NCBI RefSeq assembly: GCF_014109825.1
Contig: NZ_CP059576.1
Coordinates: forward strand, 226,001 to 290,000
Length of the DNA stretch: 64,000 bases
Reading direction: 5' to 3'
Source: Legionella sp. PC997
Lineage (GTDB): Bacteria; Pseudomonadota; Gammaproteobacteria; Legionellales; Legionellaceae
The stretch's first letter is position 1; every line of letters begins with the position of its first letter. A program made the position numbers and the translations under genes. Shown one piece after another: positions 59,636-64,000 of this stretch. A model generated the notes under the pieces. That model did no database searches and was not told where the DNA came from. It worked only from the letters and a program-made list of their open reading frames with translations.

Positions 59636-60364
59636 CTATTTTGTATCGCTTTCTTTTAACGTGGTTACTTGTGCCGTAAACATATAACCTCCATTGCGAA
59701 TGGTTTTGATTAGTGCCGGTTTCTTTGCATCCACTTCAATTTTCTGGCGCAGTCTACTTATTTGCACATCAATTCTTCGATCAAAGGGATTCAGATCACT
59801 ATTTTTAGTGATTTGTAACAAAAACTCTCTATCCAAGATGCGTTGAGGTTGCAGTACAAAAGTAAGGAGCAAATCATATTCGCCGGCACTTAATAATAAT
59901 TCTTCATGGGACTGCTCACGAAATACTTGCCTGGACGCTGGGTAAAGGCGCCAGTTGGAGAATACTAGAACTTCTTTTTCCTGCTCAGAGAGTTGTTTTG
60001 CCCGTAAAACACGGCGATTTATTGCACTGACTCGAGCATGGAGCTCTCTAGGTAATAAGGGTTTTACAATAAAGTCATCTGCTCCTGCTTCGAGTACTTT
60101 GATACAGGCATCTTCATCTGGGGTATCGTTTAAAATCAATAAAGGCACCGGATAATTTGTATAAAATTGATGAATTGCCTGGAGGTCATTTTTCAAAATC
60201 GACCAGTGGATTAGAATAGCAATAGGTTTTCCTACCACATTTTGTATGGGAGTAACTAATTGCTTTTGCTGAACAATATTGATATTAAATTGTGCAAAGT
60301 ATTTCTTGAGATCCTCACTCACAGGATCGTTATCGATGAATAAAAGATAACTGGGTTGTGGCAT
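59636..60364 (-). CDS. OmpR-family regulator with degenerate receiver domain
   Basis: A 242-aa protein with a receiver-like domain (about 5-118) and a winged-helix OmpR/PhoB DNA-binding domain (about 132-235, ending DRRIDVQISRLRQKIE and TIRNGGYMF). The acidic pocket (D11, D13) and the Lys (K101 in VKPLL) are kept, but the phospho-acceptor site after the beta-3 strand reads ILIHWS, with no Asp, and the Thr/Ser switch position reads ILND. Phosphorylation is therefore unlikely. No histidine kinase lies nearby. ATG 60364 is chosen with GGGAA upstream; starting at 60430 adds 22 unlike residues. Confidence 0.85.
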   Translation of the reverse strand: MPQPSYLLFIDNDPVSEDLKKYFAQFNINIVQQKQLVTPIQNVVGKPIAILIHWSILKNDLQAIHQFYTNYPVPLLILNDTPDEDACIKVLEAGADDFIVKPLLPRELHARVSAINRRVLRAKQLSEQEKEVLVFSNWRLYPASRQVFREQSHEELLLSAGEYDLLLTFVLQPQRILDREFLLQITKNSDLNPFDRRIDVQISRLRQKIEVDAKKPALIKTIRNGGYMFTAQVTTLKESDTK

Positions 60365-60580
60365 TAAATAATTCCCATTTTTTTGAGCAGCATTCGTCGT
60401 AATTTTGGCAAGATTAGTTTCGACTTGCAATTATTTTCGTTATTATTCTATAAGTTATTGCTACGATTTTGCTGTGTTTCGCTGGAACGAATGCTATTTT
60501 AAATCGTTTAAATAAACCTATAGGTAGAATGTTACCTATCCGGGATACTGTTATATCAGGACAACGCTTTAGGAGTAGGG

Positions 60581-62020
60581 ATGATTCAGAATAAAACTCA
60601 GTTTTCAAGTTGGTTTGTAACAGACAATGATCGAGCAAAGACCTTAGTCAAACATGAACTGAAAATGCTGAACAATGAGCTTCAGAGAAATATAGAAACT
60701 ACTTCCAATCCAGAGACGCATCCTGAAGTGAGGTTTTTATGTCACTCTATAGCAAATAAATATTTAGATTATTTGCAATTATTGGATCAAAATGTAGCTC
60801 ATATCCCTCAAAAATTAGGTCATGAATTATCTTGGTCCCAACGTTTTAATCAGATTGCTCTGTTAGAGCAAAAATTGGCCTCACCACTGGATATTGAAGA
60901 ACAAATAGAACATTTACAGCAAATCATCTCTTTATATCAATGTGTGCCATCTACGGAATTGACTAATCAGGTTTCTCTTTATTCAATGCAATTACAACGA
61001 ATATTTTCTGAGCGAGAATTAAGTTTATGGTTGGAAGGATTTGTTGATTTTTTGAATAAAAGTGACATTGAACAGTGTGGATGGGGAGCGGTATTTTATG
61101 ACTGGAATGTTGAACAACAACACCTCGCATTGGATTTTTTTGCTAATCCTAAATGTGCTGATTTAGTAAATGAAATTTTTTTCTATAAGGTACATCCGGA
61201 TAAATTATTTGCGGAGGTAATGCACCCTGAAAAATTAGTTTCGATTCAAATGCGGCTAGGAATACTGCATTATTATATCGATTCAATGCAACAAAAACTG
61301 TATGAGATTGCTTTACAGAAAGGTTTTGGACTTGGTGTCGACTATTTTTTGCGTGATGAAGAGTTACCTCAAGGTGTTCGAATTGAGACAAGTGATGTGA
61401 TCATACAAATGATCCAATCAGCTGTTAAGAGATTAAAGCTTAGTTCAAATCCAATCAACGCCAAACGAGATAATGTTAATTACGTATCTGATCTAAAGCG
61501 CGCTTATAAATTCTGCTTTAACCCAAATCGTTTAGTTGATGCAGTAATGATTTTACAACAAAATTTATTGTCAGGTGCAGTGGGGCAAAAGAATAATATA
61601 CTTCTTTTTCAAGAAAAAATGATGGCATTGTATAATCAACTTACGACCACGGAATGCTTAGATTTATATGGCTACTTTGCCAATAACGATACACAGCAAT
61701 TACTTTATACTTTCTTTAATATCACTCGGGGTGGCACTTTTGATTGGTTACCTTTACTTAATAATGACGAAAAAATAGCAATCCAGACGGTTTTTGATGC
61801 CTTGCTCTGTGTTATGGATGCGTTGCGTATCGAATTAGGGAATAGGCATTTTCTCACTGAATCATATATGTATGATTTAACGAATTCAAACCTAAAACTA
61901 GATTATCGCAATCGAGATGCAGTATTTAGAGTAATTACACTTTATAAACGCATGAACACAATCCCTGACAATGCCATTGAGCAATTATTCCAGTCTATCG
62001 AAGATTGTGAAGTAAATTAG
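60581..62020 (+). CDS. Protein of unknown function, all-helical
   Basis: A 479-aa protein that I do not recognise. By composition it is soluble and mostly helical, without signal peptide, TM segment or known catalytic motif. It is Gln/Leu-rich in the first 160 residues, where heptad-like patterns suggest short coiled coils. The end is acidic. AGGAG precedes ATG 60581. It is divergent from the pseudo-receiver regulator (217 bases between starts) and convergent with a 57-codon gene, whose stop overlaps its own. A Dot/Icm effector or a regulator-controlled cytosolic protein are both possible; nothing decides. Confidence 0.7.
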   Translation: MIQNKTQFSSWFVTDNDRAKTLVKHELKMLNNELQRNIETTSNPETHPEVRFLCHSIANKYLDYLQLLDQNVAHIPQKLGHELSWSQRFNQIALLEQKLASPLDIEEQIEHLQQIISLYQCVPSTELTNQVSLYSMQLQRIFSERELSLWLEGFVDFLNKSDIEQCGWGAVFYDWNVEQQHLALDFFANPKCADLVNEIFFYKVHPDKLFAEVMHPEKLVSIQMRLGILHYYIDSMQQKLYEIALQKGFGLGVDYFLRDEELPQGVRIETSDVIIQMIQSAVKRLKLSSNPINAKRDNVNYVSDLKRAYKFCFNPNRLVDAVMILQQNLLSGAVGQKNNILLFQEKMMALYNQLTTTECLDLYGYFANNDTQQLLYTFFNITRGGTFDWLPLLNNDEKIAIQTVFDALLCVMDALRIELGNRHFLTESYMYDLTNSNLKLDYRNRDAVFRVITLYKRMNTIPDNAIEQLFQSIEDCEVN

Positions 62021-62190
62021 CGTTTTTTTTTCTTTTCCAAGAGGAATGAACGTAAATATTGAATGATGAATGCACCGAGTTTTCGTTCTCTACCAGATTG
62101 CGTTAATGGAATGCCGATTTTTCGCGAAATTTTAGCTTTAAGAGCAGAGATTCCAATAAGTCTTTTCCATGAAAAACCACCTCGATTCAT
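62017..62190 (-). CDS. Small basic protein, 57 aa
   Basis: A short gene (57 aa). It starts MNRGGFSWKRLIGIS, continues ALKAKISRKIGIPLTQSGRE and RKLGAFIIQYLRS, and ends in a Lys-rich tail. About a third of residues are Lys or Arg. The pattern FSWKR, then ALKAKISRKIGIPLT, then SGRERKLG resembles small conserved basic proteins annotated as hypothetical in other gammaproteobacteria, as I recall. AAGGA 9 bases upstream supports ATG 62190. It overlaps the end of the convergent 479-aa gene by four bases. Nucleic-acid binding is a guess from charge. Confidence 0.65.
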   Translation of the reverse strand: MNRGGFSWKRLIGISALKAKISRKIGIPLTQSGRERKLGAFIIQYLRSFLLEKKKKR

Positions 62191-62274
62191 TATTCTGGAT
62201 CCTTATGATAAATAGGATGAGTATACTATTGTTTTATTCAGTTTAGGAGTTTTCAAAAGGGGTATATTATGCTT

Positions 62275-63117
62275 TTATTCATGATCAGGAGAAGGACTAT
62301 TTATATGCCAATTATAGATATAACTATCAATGGTATTTATGTGCTTAAGTTGACTTTGCAACGGTTCTTTTGCAAATTGCAATAGATGAAAGATGATATC
62401 CTGCTTAGTCCCACCAAAATCCTCCTCAAACCAATCATATAATTTAGAGATGATCAGTTTTCCCTCGATGACACTTACCCCTCTAAGGGAATTGATGTAA
62501 TTTGAAGCAGCTTGGTTTAATTGTTCTTCAATGAGTTTACCCTGGTAAACTTTTCTATTTAAATTGGGGGCCCCAATTGTGCCATTGCTTAGAGCATAAT
62601 GGGTGCGAGGATCGTTCCAAATTGCCCTAATAATACGATTATTAATATCATCTAAAGTTAAAGAGGTGTCTTTAATAGTAATAAGGTTTGCACCCCAGGG
62701 ACCTATGCTGAATAATCCAGGCGAGATATTGATTTCTTGAATTGTAGTTACGGGGTAATAATTCGCGATAACCTGCACCGTCAAGGCGTTGTATAAATTA
62801 ATCCAATATGCCAATTGCTCATCACGGTTGTATTTATTAATATCGATTTCTGCCATGCTTTTTAAATAGTCTTTGAGCAAGTTTAAATCTATTTGGGTCA
62901 TATGGGCATAGTCAACTAGGTTGATGTTTTCTTCGTTGGTTACAATACGGCGATTAAGAAAATTTTGCCAAAGTTGATGTGAAATAACCTCTTTTGAAAG
63001 GGGGCTATTTACCTCCCATTTGGGCCATAAACTTTTATAGAAAGAGGCATTAGCCAGTCCGGAAATGAGAAGCATTAATATGAAAATGTATTTATAGCGG
63101 TACATTGTTTTAAACAT
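62275..63117 (-). CDS. Exported DUF547 domain protein
   Basis: A 280-aa protein with a signal peptide (about 1-24, ending GLANAS) and a DUF547 domain (about 65-215). Family stretches are DEQLAYWINLYNALTVQVIANYYP and the later HYALSNGTIGAPNL. The function of DUF547 is unknown; it resembles papain-like folds in some analyses, but no catalytic set can be claimed here. The start at 63117 lies inside the recR end; ATG 63105 is an alternative. It follows recR on the same strand. Confidence 0.85.
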   Translation of the reverse strand: MFKTMYRYKYIFILMLLISGLANASFYKSLWPKWEVNSPLSKEVISHQLWQNFLNRRIVTNEENINLVDYAHMTQIDLNLLKDYLKSMAEIDINKYNRDEQLAYWINLYNALTVQVIANYYPVTTIQEINISPGLFSIGPWGANLITIKDTSLTLDDINNRIIRAIWNDPRTHYALSNGTIGAPNLNRKVYQGKLIEEQLNQAASNYINSLRGVSVIEGKLIISKLYDWFEEDFGGTKQDIIFHLLQFAKEPLQSQLKHINTIDSYIYNWHINSPSPDHE

Positions 63118-63703
63118 GAATTATTGCTCTATTGCGAAGGGCGTTTCCTATAGTATTTCCATCCAAAAACTCTAATTCTCCTCCTGAGGGAATCCCATGC
63201 GCTAATTGGGTAATGTTTATTGATAAATCACGCAAAAGCTGGTGGATAAAATGAATGGTGGTTTGTCCTTCTACGCTAGGACTTAACGCCAAGATCACTT
63301 CTTTAATTTCTTCTTGAATAATGAGATTTTTGAGACGAGGTAACCCTATGTCTTCAGGGCCTAAACCATCAAGAGGAGATATTTTTCCCATGAGGACAAA
63401 ATATTTACCTTGAAAAGAATTGCTTTGTTCTATAGCAGATACATCAGCCGGACTTTCCACCACACAAAGCAAGGAAGAGTCCCTATTTGGATTTTGGCAA
63501 AGGGTACAAATTTTTTGTTCTGTATAGTTAGCACAACGTTCGCAATGGTGAATGTTATTCATCGCTTGCTCAAGACATGATGCAAGGTTTAATCCTCTTT
63601 GTCTTTGATGCTGAAGCAAGTGAAACACCATGCGTTGTGCTGATTTTGGACCTACGCCTGGTAGACAGCGGAGCGCTTCTACCAAACGGTTTAACATATC
63701 CAT
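63110..63703 (-). CDS. recR: Recombination protein RecR
   Basis: A 197-aa recombination mediator acting with RecF and RecO in gap repair. It has an N-terminal helix-hairpin-helix (about 10-28, CLPGVGPKSAQRM), a four-Cys zinc finger (C54, C57, C66, C69), a TOPRIM domain (about 78-175, LLCVVESPADVSAIE) and the C-terminal Walker-B-like tail. It follows ybaB in the usual dnaX-ybaB-recR order. Confidence 0.96.
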   Translation of the reverse strand: MDMLNRLVEALRCLPGVGPKSAQRMVFHLLQHQRQRGLNLASCLEQAMNNIHHCERCANYTEQKICTLCQNPNRDSSLLCVVESPADVSAIEQSNSFQGKYFVLMGKISPLDGLGPEDIGLPRLKNLIIQEEIKEVILALSPSVEGQTTIHFIHQLLRDLSINITQLAHGIPSGGELEFLDGNTIGNALRNRAIIHV

Positions 63704-63711
63704 CGTTAGGA

Positions 63712-64000
63712 TTATTCCTTATCACCCTTGTCGCCGCCCATTAAATCAGTGGGAATATTTAGGCCTGCGGTTAATTGACTAATTTTTTCCTTAGATGCTT
63801 TTTCAATTTTTCGTACCGCATCATTGATTGCTGCAGCAACTAAGTCTTCCAACATTTCTACATCTTCTTCCATCATAGTAGGTTTGATTTTAACTTCAGT
63901 GGCATCATGTCGGCCATTCATTTTAATAACTACCATGCCACCACCAGCTTCTCCTGTAACAACTAATTGACTTAATTGTTGTTGCGCTTCTTGCATGCGT
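63712..64000 (-). CDS. ybaB: YbaB/EbfC nucleoid-associated protein, start cut off
   Basis: The last about 95 residues of a YbaB/EbfC family DNA-binding protein, with [20 protein letters not shown] near the start and [16 protein letters not shown] and [20 protein letters not shown] after it. The usual length is about 107-112 aa and the frame stays open to the window edge, so the true start is outside. The in-frame ATG at 63996 is internal. recR follows after 8 bases. Confidence 0.9.
   Translation of the reverse strand, partial: RMQEAQQQLSQLVVTGEAGGGMVVIKMNGRHDATEVKIKPTMMEEDVEMLEDLVAAAINDAVRKIEKASKEKISQLTAGLNIPTDLMGGDKGDKE

Overview
The window is chromosomal DNA of a Legionella species or close relative in the Legionellales. 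It is AT-rich, densely coded and has no insertion sequence, prophage or CRISPR array. The genus call rests on a MavN/IroT-type effector next to a LapA-type secreted aminopeptidase (adjacent in L. pneumophila as Lpg2815/Lpg2814, from memory), several effector-like proteins, and the nuo operon placed inside the secG-nusA neighbourhood. I cannot name the species.

Layout. 1-2802: end of typA, then nadK and recN. 2.9-9.2 kb is accessory and host-interaction DNA: a secreted NodB-type deacetylase, the mavN-like iron transporter effector with a Fur box over its promoter, a secreted M28 aminopeptidase, a small exported protein and a class-3 lipase-like protein. 9.2-14.05 kb (minus) is the prkA-yeaH-spoVR stress cluster. 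14.3-18.6 kb holds pepN, a membrane-anchored cyclic-nucleotide-domain protein and aroE. 18.6-24.7 kb is a second accessory stretch: a patatin-like phospholipase, two proteins with the same TM-pair/coiled-coil/TM-pair plan (the second ends in a CaaX box, CCFM), a peptide transporter and a Tyr/Gly-rich lipoprotein. 24.7-26.4 kb (minus) has hda coupled to a CDP-alcohol phosphatidyltransferase, and yhbY.

26.5-56.4 kb is one long housekeeping block: rlmE-ftsH-folP-glmM-tpiA-secG-tRNA-Leu, the 14-gene nuo operon (complex I), tRNA-fMet, then rimP-nusA-infB-rbfA-truB-rpsO-pnp. The same backbone exists in E. coli, where argG rather than nuo lies between the two tRNA genes. 56.5-64 kb holds folE and a HIT hydrolase (minus), ppa, a CorC/HlyC-type membrane protein, an OmpR-family regulator whose receiver lacks the phosphorylatable Asp, a divergent gene of unknown function, a 57-codon gene, a DUF547 protein, recR and the start-truncated ybaB.

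The block links envelope proteolysis, folate, cell-wall precursor, respiration and translation genes. The two accessory stretches carry the virulence-type genes. I found no wholly new multi-gene system. The best leads are the CaaX-tailed membrane protein with its neighbour of similar architecture, the Fur-overlapped mavN promoter, and the pseudo-receiver regulator with its unknown divergent partner.
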